Below, in pieces: positions 28,944 through 37,218 of a DNA stretch of 64,000 nucleotides (positions are counted from its first letter, which is position 1; every line of letters begins with the position of its first letter). The stretch lies in NCBI RefSeq assembly GCF_000368825.1, contig NZ_KB849715.1:296621-360620 (forward strand), written 5' to 3'. A model generated the notes under the pieces. That model had not been told where the DNA came from. It made no database searches and was given only the letters and a program-made list of their open reading frames with translations. This DNA comes from Acinetobacter ursingii DSM 16037 = CIP 107286 (GTDB taxonomy: Bacteria > Pseudomonadota > Gammaproteobacteria > Pseudomonadales > Moraxellaceae). The position numbers and the translations under genes are program-made.

Positions 28944-29577
28944 TGAGATATATTCGTTGTCACTGAATTTTTCTGTTGCAAGTTAGCAATATGTGTACGA
29001 TTGGTTTTCCATGAAGGCTCCAATATTTCTTTTTCGATCCGATATTTAATGCGTTTTTGTTTCATAGTTGGAATCACCTCCTGATTAAATTTTTTCACAT
29101 GTGTGATCCAATCTTTACCCCGACAAACATGTTCAGGCATGACGGTTTTAAACTCGCTACGTGATGTAAATACAATGACTGAATGTAGATATTCAGGAGC
29201 AACCACATCTTCAAGAATTTGCTCCAATACTTTTAAATGCTTGAAGTTCTGATGAATTGGGTTTTGAAAACGATAACTTTTTTATAGATTTTTTGCGTCC
29301 ATTGTTTTTGATTAATACTGCCAAAAATCCAGCCTGTATAATTTTTAGTTTCTATAATAAAAACGCCATATGGGCTAATCAAAATATGATCAATTTGTGT
29401 TGTTCCGTTTTGCTCATCGGGAATCGTGCAGTTATTCAGCATGATATATTCTTCGCCTAAATGTCGTTTCGCATGATCAATCACCATACTCTCACCCATT
29501 TTCCCTTTAAATGCAGGCGAAGATAGATAAGCAACAATCCCCATGATAACAATGAAAAAAACGATATATAAAAACAT
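28940..29577 (-). pseudogene. NERD-domain membrane protein with a frameshift
   Basis: Two adjoining frames (29577-29233 and 29227-28940) form one NERD (nuclease-related) protein. The N-terminus is a membrane helix, followed by the NERD core (QIDHILISPYGVFIIETKN). At the A6 run on the minus strand (29278-29283), adding one A restores a continuous frame through YKKSYRFQNPIHQNFKHL, the expected family sequence. So either a one-base deletion or a sequencing error breaks the gene. Restored length about 212 residues. Confidence 0.85.
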
Positions 29578-29617
29578 CTCATTATCCTTATTTTATAGAG
29601 GTGACAGTTTAGCTAAT

Positions 29618-30103
29618 TCAAATATTATTCAATTCCAAACGCAGTAAAATTTCTTTTTTATCTAAACCGCCTGCAAACCCTACCAATGCTCCTCCCGCTC
29701 CAATTACACGATGACAAGGTGCGATAATTGAAATCGGATTTTTACCATTGGCAGCCCCTACAGCGCGAACTGCTTTTTCATTACCAAGTTGCTGGGCAAT
29801 TTGTTTATAACTGCGAGTTTCCCCATAAGGAATCGTCAGTAAGGCACTCCAGACTTGTTTCTGAAAATCTGTTCCTTCAAAATCAAGTAGAATATCAAAT
29901 ACCTTGCGCTGACCTGAAAAATACTCGATTAATTGCTGTTGGGTATTCAATAAAATCGGATGGGATACATCTTCAATTAATTCAGCCAGACGTACTCTTT
30001 TTGGGTTTTCATTGTCCCAAAGAATAGCCACCAAAGCCTGCTCATTCGCCACTAATTTAAGCTGTCCCACAGGCGAAGCCATATAACAATAAGATAACTG
30101 CAT
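29618..30103 (-). CDS. ogt: Methylated-DNA--cysteine S-methyltransferase
   Basis: Suicide repair protein that removes O6-alkylguanine from DNA. It has 161 residues. The active site IIAPCHRVIG has the acceptor Cys, and the upstream helix-turn-helix contains YKQIAQQLGNEKAVRAVG with the arginine finger. The N-terminal domain lacks the Ada zinc cysteines, so it is Ogt-type. An AAGG site precedes the ATG. It lies 11 bases downstream of gdx. Confidence 0.93.
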   Translation of the reverse strand: MQLSYCYMASPVGQLKLVANEQALVAILWDNENPKRVRLAELIEDVSHPILLNTQQQLIEYFSGQRKVFDILLDFEGTDFQKQVWSALLTIPYGETRSYKQIAQQLGNEKAVRAVGAANGKNPISIIAPCHRVIGAGGALVGFAGGLDKKEILLRLELNNI

Positions 30104-30114
30104 ACCAAATAACC

Positions 30115-30435
30115 TTAAGTAGGTGATGACAGTTTCATGAGCACGAGACCTGAGACGATTAAAATCGCAGCCATCATGCGCATTGCTCCCATAGGTTCAT
30201 GCAAAATCAAAATACCCACGATAAAAGAACCAATGGCACCAATTCCTGTCCAGACTGTATAAGCCGTACCAAGCGGCAAGCTCCGCATTGAAATTGATAA
30301 TAATATGACACTCAATACCATAAATACGATGGTAATGACACTTGGCAGCAAACGGGTAAAACCGTCTGACATTTTCATCGAATATGCCCAGATGACTTCA
30401 AAAAGTCCCGCCAAAATTAAGATTGCCCAAGCCAT
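30115..30435 (-). CDS. gdx: SMR-family guanidinium exporter (SugE/Gdx)
   Basis: Four-helix small multidrug resistance protein of 106 residues from ATG 30435, which has GGAG seven bases upstream; an earlier in-frame ATG is discarded. The Gdx/SugE hallmark FEVIWAYSMKMSDGFTRL includes the conserved Glu13-type residue and the SugE-specific Lys/Ser. The upstream guanidine-II riboswitch confirms guanidinium as the likely substrate, exported by proton antiport. Confidence 0.93.
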   Translation of the reverse strand: MAWAILILAGLFEVIWAYSMKMSDGFTRLLPSVITIVFMVLSVILLSISMRSLPLGTAYTVWTGIGAIGSFIVGILILHEPMGAMRMMAAILIVSGLVLMKLSSPT

Positions 30436-30455
30436 TTTATGCTCCATAATCAGGC

Positions 30456-30505
30456 GTCAGGTCGTCCTGACATTGTTTCCCTCATCTGGGGGAGGTCGTT
30501 CCTCC
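30456..30505 (-). promoter_or_regulatory. Guanidine-II (mini-ykkC) riboswitch upstream of gdx
   Basis: Read on the minus strand, two hairpins with ACGA loops follow each other: GGAGG-AACGA-CCTCC (30505-30491) and GTCAGG-ACGA-CCTGAC (30471-30456). Two stem-loops with ACGR loops and GC-rich stems are the defining fold of the mini-ykkC class. The second lies just upstream of the gdx ribosome site, so guanidine binding would free translation. Confidence 0.85.
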
Positions 30506-30514
30506 AAAACGATG

Positions 30515-30543
30515 ATTATAGTCAATTTAATCGGGATGACCAA
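30515..30543 (-). promoter_or_regulatory. Promoter of the gdx riboswitch transcript
   Basis: On the minus strand, TTGGTC (complement of 30538-30543), 17 bases, then a perfect TATAAT (complement of 30515-30520). Transcription would start a few bases before the first riboswitch hairpin. Confidence 0.75.
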
Positions 30544-30559
30544 TTTTGATTTTGAAACG

Positions 30560-31123
30560 TCATTGTTCACGCCAAATAATTTGATCCACTCGCATCAACT
30601 CACACGCCCCCGCACCCGTATCCTCACGTGATAAGGAACTTCGCCAACGCCAGCCATCGCTTGACTGAATTTCGATTAAAGCACCTTTGAGGAAAACTAA
30701 ATCATCTTTTTTTAGCTGCTGTAATTGTTTGGCAATCTCTGGCGTTGCAGGAACCAGATGCATATTGGCACTGTGTGTCGAAATATCATTCAATGAAATT
30801 GGAGGAATTGAATCAATACGCCAATGGTACCAACGATTGCCTTGTGAAATATCAATCTGTTTATAAATACTGGGATTTGCCATTTCGCCCCATCCCACCG
30901 CAATATCCATCGGTGAAAATTGAGCCTCTCTCCCAGCGTGATAGTCCTCACGTGACAAAACCCTGAATGTTCCTTCATAAGGCTGTAATTGTTGAATATG
31001 AATGTTGTGATCTGAACTAAAGGTCTGAATATCGGGCGCTGGTTTTATCCATGTTGTCCAAGCGCCCCACGCGACCGCGATGATCAATAAAAAGTACATC
31101 CATTTACGCATTTGTGTACTCAA
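30560..31123 (-). CDS. Membrane-anchored periplasmic protein of unknown function
   Basis: 187 residues. One hydrophobic segment at about 9-25 serves as an anchor or uncleaved signal. The rest is hydrophilic, with DYHAGREAQFSPMDIAVGWG and a run of Trp residues in WYHWRIDS and GWRWRSS. Its ATG overlaps the stop of the upstream membrane-protein gene (ATGA), so the two are co-translated. I do not recognise the family, though the C-terminal RREDTGAGACE-like stretch looks conserved. Confidence 0.8.
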   Translation of the reverse strand: MSTQMRKWMYFLLIIAVAWGAWTTWIKPAPDIQTFSSDHNIHIQQLQPYEGTFRVLSREDYHAGREAQFSPMDIAVGWGEMANPSIYKQIDISQGNRWYHWRIDSIPPISLNDISTHSANMHLVPATPEIAKQLQQLKKDDLVFLKGALIEIQSSDGWRWRSSLSREDTGAGACELMRVDQIIWREQ

Positions 31124-32073
31124 TATTTTGATGGTTTCAGTGCGAGTTTATTTAAAATCAGAATATTAAACACTCGTAAAAAAATTAAAAATATCACCAA
31201 CATGGCCATCATCAAATCAATACTTATGTTCTGTGTGAGTTGAAGTAGCACACCAGCCATCACCAACGTGATTGCAATTGTTACATCCATATTGCGCACT
31301 AAATGACTCCAGTGCAAAGGTCGATTTTTAATATAGTCTTTAGCAATCAAATAACGCGATAAAATAGTCGCTGTCAGGATCACCAATCCTTGCAACAGCA
31401 CAAATCCCGCCAATGCAACCTGTGCATTAAAATAATCATATACAATGCCGATCATTAAAGCAGTGGCTGCGACCAGTTCAAACCACGCCAATGCCTGAAT
31501 TAATCTATTTCGAAGCAAAGGCTCAATCACGATGGCATTATTGGCGACCAAATAAATCACGGCATCCATCAGGATCAACAAACTCATCGCCAAGAGACTA
31601 AACGAGGTCGCCAGAATTGCCATACACAAAGTGACCAGACACAAAATAATATAAATCGAAGATAGCCACGACAGGATTTGCGTGGTTTTGATCACGGGTT
31701 TTAAGGTGGTGGTGACAGGCACAAAATTAGATAGCGTTTGTTGATAATCCGCCTGTTTCACTTTGTTCTTTAATAAACTGGTCAATACCTCTACTTCACC
31801 ATCATGGAAAATGGCCATATGTTGAGTTTGATGATCCATCTCAATATATTTGACCTGATGACATTGCACCAAAGCCTTGCGCAATTCACGTTCATGCGCC
31901 ATATCCAGTTGGGGAATATAGTAATAACTCACCCATTCCGACTGAATATTGTCTTGTTCTGAAAAATCATATTCATCATCTGCAAGTAAATTGCCGTCTG
32001 TGTGTAACTCCCGTTGCGATTGAAAAAAAGCATTTGAAAGTAAAAAGCGTTGGTACTGTTGTTTTAGGCTCAT
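31120..32073 (-). CDS. Multispanning membrane protein of unknown function
   Basis: 317 residues: a soluble N-terminal region to about residue 125, then about six hydrophobic helices (roughly 134-156, 160-180, 196-213, 220-240, 262-282, 285-305). The N-terminal part contains an acidic stretch LLADDEYDFSEQDN. The gene overlaps the next one by four bases. Some features resemble transport or cation-channel proteins, but no diagnostic motif is seen. Confidence 0.75.
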   Translation of the reverse strand: MSLKQQYQRFLLSNAFFQSQRELHTDGNLLADDEYDFSEQDNIQSEWVSYYYIPQLDMAHERELRKALVQCHQVKYIEMDHQTQHMAIFHDGEVEVLTSLLKNKVKQADYQQTLSNFVPVTTTLKPVIKTTQILSWLSSIYIILCLVTLCMAILATSFSLLAMSLLILMDAVIYLVANNAIVIEPLLRNRLIQALAWFELVAATALMIGIVYDYFNAQVALAGFVLLQGLVILTATILSRYLIAKDYIKNRPLHWSHLVRNMDVTIAITLVMAGVLLQLTQNISIDLMMAMLVIFLIFLRVFNILILNKLALKPSKY

Positions 32074-32097
32074 TGACGCACCAGATTAGATGCAAAA

Positions 32098-32130
32098 AGA
32101 ATGTCATCAGGTTAATTGTGATGACATTCT
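32098..32130 (-). terminator. Terminator of the copper operon
   Basis: AGAATGTCATCA (32098-32109) pairs with 32119-32130. On the minus strand it is followed by TTTTTG. It ends the copL-copA-copB transcript 26 bases after copB. Confidence 0.85.
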
Positions 32131-32155
32131 ATACAGCTTTATTTTGACGAATCAA

Positions 32156-33034
32156 TTAAAACTTGAAAGTAATCCCTGCACCATACAGCCAGCCCGATTC
32201 TGAACTGGTTGCAACTTGACGACTGGTTTCACGATCCCCTTTTTCATAACGATAGGCGACATCAATAAACGGCATTACTTTTTTGCTGATCTCATAACGG
32301 GTTTGAACGCCTGTTTGCAAAGAGCTTAAGCCTGTCTTCTTTGCATTATCAGATTCATCCCGAATTAAAACATCCGCTTTAAGATAAGGTTGAGTAATGA
32401 GCTTTTGCGTCAGCAAAATGTCGCGCTCAGTTTCCAGACTTAAGCTGACATGTTGATCTTGACCGACATAAATATAGGCATCAGTTTCAAAGAAATATGG
32501 GGCTAAACCATGTAGACCAAATGCTGCATCCACCGCTTCCTGACGATGTGCCTCAAAGGCTTCACTGCGATAACGCAAGCCGACTTGAGCATCCCAAAAA
32601 TCAGCAATGTTTCGGCTATATAATGCCGAAATCGCATAATCAGCTTTCTCAGATTCTGACTTTTCACTGTGAGCTTTGATGAAAAGTTTATTTTGATCTG
32701 TGCCAATCCAGGTTTCCAGTTCAGTATTAAACTCGCCCTGCCCGTGTTTATCCAATCGCCATTGATTGTCCAGTTTCGTTGCCTGATAAATTTGTCCGCC
32801 ATGTTCACGGCGATGATCATGATCTGAATGATCATCAACACTCACATTTGAAGGTACTTCACTATTTGTCTGCACTTTATTTTTTTCTGGCATTGGCATT
32901 TCAGTATGATCTTGACCATCCGACATCGACATATTGGACATCATCATGTCATGTCCTTCATGAGCAAAAGCCCATGAGCTCATCATAAAGCCTGTTGAGA
33001 ACATCAACACAGTCATCATTTTAGTGGTGCGCAT
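32156..33034 (-). CDS. copB: Copper resistance protein CopB (outer membrane)
   Basis: 292 residues from ATG 33034, which has a strong AAGGAG eight bases upstream; a longer frame to 33112 is rejected. A signal peptide ends AFAHEGHD, followed by a Met/His/Asp-rich metal-binding stretch (MMMSNMSMSDGQDH). The C-terminal 200 residues form the CopB barrel, ending in Phe. Its start overlaps the copA stop by 14 bases, so CopA and CopB are made together. Confidence 0.92.
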   Translation of the reverse strand: MRTTKMMTVLMFSTGFMMSSWAFAHEGHDMMMSNMSMSDGQDHTEMPMPEKNKVQTNSEVPSNVSVDDHSDHDHRREHGGQIYQATKLDNQWRLDKHGQGEFNTELETWIGTDQNKLFIKAHSEKSESEKADYAISALYSRNIADFWDAQVGLRYRSEAFEAHRQEAVDAAFGLHGLAPYFFETDAYIYVGQDQHVSLSLETERDILLTQKLITQPYLKADVLIRDESDNAKKTGLSSLQTGVQTRYEISKKVMPFIDVAYRYEKGDRETSRQVATSSESGWLYGAGITFKF

Positions 33035-34886
33035 GTTGATCTCCTTGAACAGGTTGTTCAGTATTTTCAGATAAAACTTTAGGCAGTGTATATTGATCGA
33101 CTTTTGCCACAATCAGTTTATTCATCATGCCCGCCGACATGTGGTACAACAAATGACAATGAATCGCCCATTCACCTAATTCATCTGCGGTCAAAAGTGC
33201 TGTCACTGTTTTACCGGGCGGCACAATGAGGGTGTGTTTATTTGGAAGATTTTGTATAGATTGACCATTTTCCAATTGTACAAACATGCCATGCAAGTGC
33301 ATTGGATGTGCCATCATGCTGTCATTAATAAATTTCAGCCGAATTCGCTCTCCATATTTGACCTGTAAAGGTTCAGCCTCATTATATTTTTTGCCATTCA
33401 TGGTCCAGATATAACGTTCCATATTTCCGCCCAAACGAATCACTAATTCTTTGGTCGGCTGACGCGTATCTGTTTGTGGGGTGAGTGATTGTAAATCCTG
33501 ATATCGCAATGCCTTTGCACCTTGTGGAGTCGAAGCATTGGCCCAACCTTGTACGGTTTGCTTTGACTCGAATAGGGTTTGCGGATGAGAGGTCTCATGT
33601 TGCATCATTTCCTGATGCGTCATTTGCTGATGTGATATTTCTTGCGTCATCTGTTTATGTGACATCGCATCATGATCCATGTGTTCTGACATATCTGGCA
33701 TCGATGACAATTTGGTTGATGAAGGTTCGGATGTATGAGACATCTTCTGCGACATTGGCATTGACATAGCAGCGTGATCTGTATGTTCTGAACTATCAGA
33801 CATGTTGCCATGTCCCATGTCTTGCATTGTGAGCAATGCACGTGGTCGTGCGTCTGGAATGGTAATCTGCTGTGGTGCAGGCATCGCCACATTTTGCAGA
33901 CTTGCCAATGCAAACCCACTCCGATCAATCGACTCAGCCTGTATTTGATAATGCGCGGCTTTCGGCTCAACAATCACATCATAAGTTTCTGCTGTCCCAA
34001 TTCGAAATTCATCCACTGGGACAGGCTTGACAGCTTGCCCATCAGCACTGACCACGGTCATTTTCAAGTTGGGAATACGCACATCAAAAAATGACATCGC
34101 AGATGCATTGATAAAACGTAATCGAACTTTTTCACCCGAAGTAAATTCGCCAGTCCAGTTCTGTTCTGGCGTTTTACCATTGACCAAGAAAGTATAGCCT
34201 GTGACATCTGACAGATCGGTTTTCAGCATCCGCATCTGATTCCACATTTTACGATCTTGCCACGTGGCTTTCAGCCCTTGTTGTTTGACCTGTTGCAATA
34301 CATCGCCCAAGGTTTCACGCTGATTTTGATAATATTCGGCAGACTTTTTCAGATTTTTCATCAATGTTTCACTCGATGAATCATGAAAATCTGACAGCAT
34401 CACCACATAATCCCGTTTAGTTTGTTCCTGTGCTGTCAATGGCTTGTTATCTTTAGGATAGACAATAAAAGCGCCATATAAGCCATCCTGCTCTTGTCCC
34501 TTACTATGCGCGTGATACCAATACGTTCCGTTTTGACGGATTTTAAAACGATATTCAAATGAACCGTCAGGTTTGATGCCTTGAAAGCCATTAAACCCAG
34601 GTACGCCATCCATAATGCCGGGCAACAATAAACCATGCCAATGAATCGAAGAATCCTGATTTTTCAGGCTATTATGAACATGAATAACCGCTTCATCACC
34701 TTCTTCAAATTCAAGTTTGGGAGCAGGAAACTGACCATTAACGGTAATTCGCTGAACAGGTTTTCCCGTGATATTGACGGTTTTTTCAGCAATATCCAAA
34801 TGGTATTCTTTGACCGCCGCTAGACTAAACGGCGAAATAGCCAAACACAGTCCTGTAAAAAGGACATTTTTTAATAAAATAGACAT
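33021..34886 (-). CDS. copA: Copper resistance multicopper oxidase CopA
   Basis: Periplasmic oxidase of 621 residues that oxidises or sequesters copper. The start ATG 34886 has GAGG six bases before; an upstream in-frame start is unlikely. A signal peptide is present (LFTGLCLAISPFSLAA). Copper ligands lie in IHWHGLLLPG, YWYHAHSKG, HPMHLHGMF and WAIHCHLLYHM. A Met/His-rich insert between about residues 365 and 450 binds copper in the family. It is the middle gene of the operon. Confidence 0.95.
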   Translation of the reverse strand: MSILLKNVLFTGLCLAISPFSLAAVKEYHLDIAEKTVNITGKPVQRITVNGQFPAPKLEFEEGDEAVIHVHNSLKNQDSSIHWHGLLLPGIMDGVPGFNGFQGIKPDGSFEYRFKIRQNGTYWYHAHSKGQEQDGLYGAFIVYPKDNKPLTAQEQTKRDYVVMLSDFHDSSSETLMKNLKKSAEYYQNQRETLGDVLQQVKQQGLKATWQDRKMWNQMRMLKTDLSDVTGYTFLVNGKTPEQNWTGEFTSGEKVRLRFINASAMSFFDVRIPNLKMTVVSADGQAVKPVPVDEFRIGTAETYDVIVEPKAAHYQIQAESIDRSGFALASLQNVAMPAPQQITIPDARPRALLTMQDMGHGNMSDSSEHTDHAAMSMPMSQKMSHTSEPSSTKLSSMPDMSEHMDHDAMSHKQMTQEISHQQMTHQEMMQHETSHPQTLFESKQTVQGWANASTPQGAKALRYQDLQSLTPQTDTRQPTKELVIRLGGNMERYIWTMNGKKYNEAEPLQVKYGERIRLKFINDSMMAHPMHLHGMFVQLENGQSIQNLPNKHTLIVPPGKTVTALLTADELGEWAIHCHLLYHMSAGMMNKLIVAKVDQYTLPKVLSENTEQPVQGDQHAHH

Positions 34887-34932
34887 GACTAACCTCAAAA
34901 TTTAAAACTGAATATTTAGTTTGAATTTGAGA

Positions 34933-35388
34933 TTAGGCTTTGGGTGGTCTGAGAATTTCTTGCCAGAAACCAGAAAAATGCTGGCCTCTATAATCCGTAT
35001 GAGAATCTGAGATGGCAGCAAAGACAGTTTGTTGCGGCAATGTTGGAATCACATGTTCAACATACGTATTTAGATTTTGACAATGTAACTGATGACAATC
35101 CTGACAGGACTGTGCGGCGTTAGAAGCATGTAAGGAAGTTGGTTGATCACAATGCAGCATACTTGTATTGGCATGTTTTAAATCATGCGACGCATGCGCT
35201 GCTTTTGTAGCTTGCATGCCCATGTGATGACACGATGATTGATCAGAAACATGCGACATCGATTGAGCAGTCTGTTGCATCATAGAGGCATGCATATTTT
35301 TGACTGAAGCAACAGCCACACCACTCCAGCTCATGATAAAAACCATAAGCAACACAAACCAAGTCTGTCTGCGCTGAGCTAGATGCAA
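34933..35388 (-). CDS. CopL-like Cys/His/Met-rich protein upstream of copA
   Basis: Exported 151-residue protein with signal-like helix (FVLLMVFIMSWSGVAVA), then metal-binding residues (SSCHHMGMQ, CQDCHQLHCQ) and a C-terminal FWQEILRPPKA. The latter matches the conserved end of the DUF2946/CopL family that precedes copA in Xanthomonas. The TTG at 35388 is chosen because GAGG lies eight bases before it; a GTG at 35433 would lie upstream of the predicted transcription start. Confidence 0.7.
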   Translation of the reverse strand: MHLAQRRQTWFVLLMVFIMSWSGVAVASVKNMHASMMQQTAQSMSHVSDQSSCHHMGMQATKAAHASHDLKHANTSMLHCDQPTSLHASNAAQSCQDCHQLHCQNLNTYVEHVIPTLPQQTVFAAISDSHTDYRGQHFSGFWQEILRPPKA

Positions 35389-35433
35389 ACTGAATATCCT
35401 CAAAAATACATTGATCAGTCGATATATAAACAC

Positions 35434-35499
35434 AGCATAACCAAGTTTATGACTTGATACAAATCTGAATCATTTTATCCCCATCCATCAAGGATAAAA
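35434..35499 (-). promoter_or_regulatory. Promoter of the copper operon with upstream inverted repeat
   Basis: On the minus strand, TTGTAT (complement of 35457-35462), 17 bases, TATGCT (complement of 35434-35439). Just upstream is an 8-base inverted repeat TTTTATCC/GGATAAAA (35473-35480, 35492-35499), placed where an activator would bind. No regulator gene is nearby. Confidence 0.6.
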
Positions 35500-35759
35500 C
35501 TGTTTTTCAATTCTGGAACGTTGATGAGCATCAGTAGATAAAATAGGCCGATTTTGACGTTTTTTATCTACATTTTATGAGGATTTATTTTGATCATTTT
35601 CTATTTTTTAATCAATAACCGTGACATGACTCACAGATTAAAAATAAAGCAAAATAAATGACTTAAATCGCATAAAAATAAATCAGATCGAATGAGTTTT
35701 ATACAGATTTTATGGATTTTTTAAACGATTGATATCGTTTTGATTATTCTATCAGCAGC

Positions 35760-35816
35760 TTATCCACCGCCTTATCAACATAGTTATCCAGAGAGTTATA
35801 AACAAAGTTATCCACA
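35760..35816 (+). repeat. Array of five DnaA-box-like nonamers at exact 12-bp pitch
   Basis: Starting at 35760, 35772, 35784, 35796 and 35808, all on the plus strand: TTATCCACC, TTATCAACA, TTATCCAGA, TTATAAACA, TTATCCACA. The last is the perfect consensus; the others each differ by one or two bases. Gaps are always 3 bases. AT-rich sequence lies to the left (35560-35750). No dnaA, dnaN, gyrB or mnmG gene is in the window. Confidence 0.75.
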
Positions 35817-35824
35817 TGAGCGGT

Positions 35825-35845
35825 AAATAAAGTATTACTTTATTT
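35825..35845. repeat. Perfect 21-bp palindrome beside the DnaA-box array
   Basis: AAATAAAGTA, central T, TACTTTATTT at 35825-35845, starting 8 bases after the last DnaA box. It has no T-tail fitting a terminator for either neighbour. Confidence 0.8.
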
Positions 35846-35956
35846 CTGGCGTAAGACGAATAGTTTTGCGCTATGAGTAAAGACAATAGTCAACGCTTTA
35901 CTGAGAATGCAATACAGCGGGCTTTGTTGTATATCTAAGAAAAAAGGAAAATAAAA

Positions 35957-35994
35957 TATTACGCACCATATAAATGCTCATACTGTGCGTAATA
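35957..35994 (-). terminator. Terminator after rpe
   Basis: TATTACGCAC (35957-35966) pairs with 35985-35994, with an 18-base loop. On the minus strand it is followed by TTTTATTTTCC. Confidence 0.65.
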
Positions 35995-36016
35995 ATGATG
36001 ATATCGAAAAGAAGGA

Positions 36017-36703
36017 TTAAGCGTTTTGTGCACCAACTTTCGCTAATTCAGCACGCATTTCATCAATGACCGTTTTATAATCTGGTTTTCCAAAAATCGC
36101 TGATCCTGCCACAAACATGTCTGCACCCGCTTCCGCAATTTCACGAATATTAGCAGGCCCAACCCCACCATCGACTTCTAAACGAATATCGCGACCACTG
36201 GCATTAATCAGTTGACGTGCCTGACGGAGTTTTTCTAAAGTCATCGGAATAAATTTTTGACCACCAAATCCAGGGTTAACACTCATTAGTAAAATCTGAT
36301 CAACTTTATCCAATACATAATCTAAATAGTGTAAAGGTGTTGCAGGATTAAAGACCAAGCCCGCTTTAGCCCCTCCAGCCTTTATTAACTGTAAGGAACG
36401 ATCGATATGATCGGAAGCTTCAGGATGAAACGTAATAATATCCGCGCCTGCTTCAATAAAATCGCCAATCATACGATCGACTGGCGAAACCATCAGATGC
36501 ACATCAATGGGCGCCTTGATCCCATAATTTTTTAAGGCCTTACACACCCCTGCACCAAAAGTTAAATTGGGTACATAGTGGTTATCCATCACATCGAAAT
36601 GCACCACATCCGCACCTGCCTCCAATACTTTTTCAACATCTTCACCTAAACGTGCAAAATCAGCAGAGAGAATAGAGGGTGCAATTAAATAAGGCTTGGA
36701 CAT
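36017..36703 (-). CDS. rpe: Ribulose-phosphate 3-epimerase
   Basis: Interconverts ribulose-5-phosphate and xylulose-5-phosphate in the pentose phosphate pathway. It has 228 residues from ATG 36703 (an AGG site seven bases upstream); an earlier in-frame start is discarded. Motifs of the TIM barrel are present: [49 protein letters not shown] and LEVDGGV, containing the metal and catalytic Asp/His residues. Confidence 0.96.
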   Translation of the reverse strand: MSKPYLIAPSILSADFARLGEDVEKVLEAGADVVHFDVMDNHYVPNLTFGAGVCKALKNYGIKAPIDVHLMVSPVDRMIGDFIEAGADIITFHPEASDHIDRSLQLIKAGGAKAGLVFNPATPLHYLDYVLDKVDQILLMSVNPGFGGQKFIPMTLEKLRQARQLINASGRDIRLEVDGGVGPANIREIAEAGADMFVAGSAIFGKPDYKTVIDEMRAELAKVGAQNA

Positions 36704-36897
36704 GCGGGACCTGGCAAATAGCAAACAAAACGTGATTATAACAAAAACTGACTTTGCTGTGGATCAAACTCAAAACTCAGCATTGCGGTCAATTGCAAAA
36801 AAATAACACTCTGTTTTATTTTCTCTATCGATTTCAGCGTTAAATTTGTTAGGGTAATTCCTATTTTCTCAACCATCTTTTATAGGTGTAAGCGTTT

Positions 36898-37173
36898 ATG
36901 CAAAGCTCGACCTCGATTAGTACCCCAGAAGCACGACGAATTGCAAAACGTCTGCTCAATCATTGGAAACATAAATTTGAAGTCGCGGAGTCAGAGCAGG
37001 ATTATAAAATTTTTATGCCGACTGCAACTGTGACTTTGACACCGCTTGAACAACATTTAGATGTGCTGATCAGCAGTGAAAATGCAGAAGATATTCGTTT
37101 GGAAGATGTAGTCCTCGATCATTTAAACCGTATGGCACAACAAGAATTTCAGGCAGATTGGACACGGCAATAG
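36898..37173 (+). CDS. DUF2218-family protein
   Basis: Small soluble protein of 91 residues matching the DUF2218 pattern: ARRIAKRLLNHWKHKFEV near the N-terminus and DVVLDHLNRMAQQEF near the C-terminus. Function is unknown. It starts with ATG preceded by TAGGTG, is divergent from rpe, and converges on the M48 protease gene; a 12-base hairpin (37167-37197) overlaps its stop. Confidence 0.85.
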   Translation: MQSSTSISTPEARRIAKRLLNHWKHKFEVAESEQDYKIFMPTATVTLTPLEQHLDVLISSENAEDIRLEDVVLDHLNRMAQQEFQADWTRQ

Positions 37174-37197
37174 GAGAAAAAGCTGTTCTCCTATTGC
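37167..37197. other. Hairpin at the DUF2218 / M48 convergence
   Basis: GCAATAGGAGAA (37167-37178) pairs with 37186-37197 over 12 bases. Neither side has a good T-tract, so it may be a weak terminator or a 3'-end stabiliser. Confidence 0.55.
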
Positions 37198-37218
37198 TCA
37201 GACCACTTAAATGAACAC

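Noticed and set aside
33647..33973. Cys/His-rich frame antisense or offset within copA
   Set aside because: It arises from the Met/His repeat codons of the copA metal-binding insert, not from a separate gene.
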